From positions 1 through 5,972 of the forward strand of contig JAKBBS010000198.1 in NCBI GenBank assembly GCA_021808425.1: a DNA stretch of 5,972 nucleotides, in the 5' to 3' direction. A program made the position numbers and the translations under genes. The number at the start of each line of letters is the position of its first letter. Positions within the stretch are counted from its first letter, which is position 1. Below the pieces are notes generated by a model, which worked only from the letters and a program-made list of their open reading frames with translations, was not told the DNA's origin and made no database searches. Source of the stretch: Actinomycetes bacterium. GTDB taxonomy: Bacteria; Actinomycetota; Acidimicrobiia; Acidimicrobiales; Palsa-688. Below, piece by piece: positions 5,512 through 5,972 of this stretch.

Positions 5512-5972
5512 TCACGCGACCGCAGCCTTCTTGGCGGACGCGGCGTGCAGAGCCGCAGCGACGATGTTGTGGTAGCCGGTGCAACGGCAAAGGTTCCCCT
5601 CCAGACCCTCGCGCACTTCGGCCTCAGTCGGGTCGGGGTTCTCGTCTAGCAGGGAGACGATAGCCATCACCATTCCGGGGGTGCAGTACCCGCACTGCAG
5701 GCCGTGCTTCTCCCGGAAAGCCTCCTGGACCGGGTGCATCTGCCCGTCGGCGTCAGCCAGACCTTCGATCGTCGTGACGTCCGCGCCGTCGCCTTGAACG
5801 GCGAGCATCGTGCATGACTTCACCGACTCGCCCCCGATCAGGACTGTGCAGGCACCGCACGAGGAGGTGTCGCAGCCTACGTTGGTGCCCGTCAAACCCA
5901 CGACTTCGCGCAGGTAGTGGACGAGCAGCATTCGAGGTTCCACGTCGTGTTCGTAGTGGGAACCGTTGACGG
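5512..5972 (-). CDS. coxS: CO dehydrogenase-type small subunit, [2Fe-2S] protein (5' end cut by window)
   Basis: Iron-sulfur subunit of a Cox/xanthine dehydrogenase-family molybdenum hydroxylase. It passes electrons from the Mo centre through two [2Fe-2S] clusters to the FAD subunit. The visible 152 residues show the plant-type ferredoxin cluster cysteines (CDTSSCGAC, then SC twelve residues after its last Cys; visible residues 33, 38, 41 and 53) and the C-terminal helical-domain cluster cysteines (QCGYCTPGM at 92-100 and NLCRCTGY at 126-133). The frame stays open past the GTG at 5943 to the right edge, reading VNGSHYEHD before it. This matches the usual family N-terminus, so the true start lies a few codons outside the window and 5943 is not the start. 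Family length is about 155-165 residues, so little is missing. The stop is TGA at 5512. coxM follows after 64 bp. The family call is firm; the CO substrate is inferred from the accessory genes. Confidence 0.95.
   Translation of the reverse strand, partial: VNGSHYEHDVEPRMLLVHYLREVVGLTGTNVGCDTSSCGACTVLIGGESVKSCTMLAVQGDGADVTTIEGLADADGQMHPVQEAFREKHGLQCGYCTPGMVMAIVSLLDENPDPTEAEVREGLEGNLCRCTGYHNIVAAALHAASAKKAAVA

Overview
The window is a compact, high-GC, single-strand block of seven genes, all on the minus strand and transcribed from right to left. They are subunit and maturation genes of a molybdenum hydroxylase of the aerobic carbon monoxide dehydrogenase (Cox) type. The high GC, frequent GTG/TTG starts, and the paired short and long XdhC proteins fit an actinobacterium or a similar high-GC soil bacterium. 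That placement is inference; no marker gene is present.

In transcription order the layout is: coxS, the [2Fe-2S] small subunit, cut by the right edge (5512-5972); coxM, the FAD-binding medium subunit (4623-5447); coxD, a MoxR-type AAA+ ATPase (3570-4613); coxE, a VWA-domain protein (2371-3573); a short protein with only the XdhC/CoxI domain (2057-2374); a long XdhC protein with a Rossmann domain (1239-2060); a MocA/MobA-like nucleotidyltransferase (632-1216); and coxG, an SRPBCC-domain protein cut by the left edge (1-641). The genes are almost gapless. Three consecutive junctions (coxD/coxE, coxE/short XdhC, short XdhC/long XdhC) are 4-bp start/stop overlaps, and coxG overlaps its upstream neighbour by 10 bp. 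The largest gap is 64 bp, between coxS and coxM. No promoter, terminator, RNA gene, mobile element or CRISPR was recognised.

The expected joint function is as follows. CoxS and CoxM carry electrons from a molybdopterin large subunit (CoxL, not in the window) through two [2Fe-2S] clusters to FAD. The nucleotidyltransferase probably makes the cytosine dinucleotide form of the cofactor. The XdhC pair probably handles cofactor sulfuration and insertion. CoxD and CoxE form a MoxR/VWA pair for active-site maturation, and CoxG links the enzyme to the membrane or quinone pool. Without CoxL the substrate (CO or another small molecule) cannot be settled.

The points most worth a second look are the S-M-D order with no coxL between or after the subunits, the division of conserved XdhC motifs between two proteins, the repeat-built low-complexity tail of CoxG, and the uncertain CoxD start, where an extra repeat-containing N-terminus may or may not be translated. 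I see no convincing evidence of a wholly new system; this is a recognisable Cox-type cluster with some unusual details.
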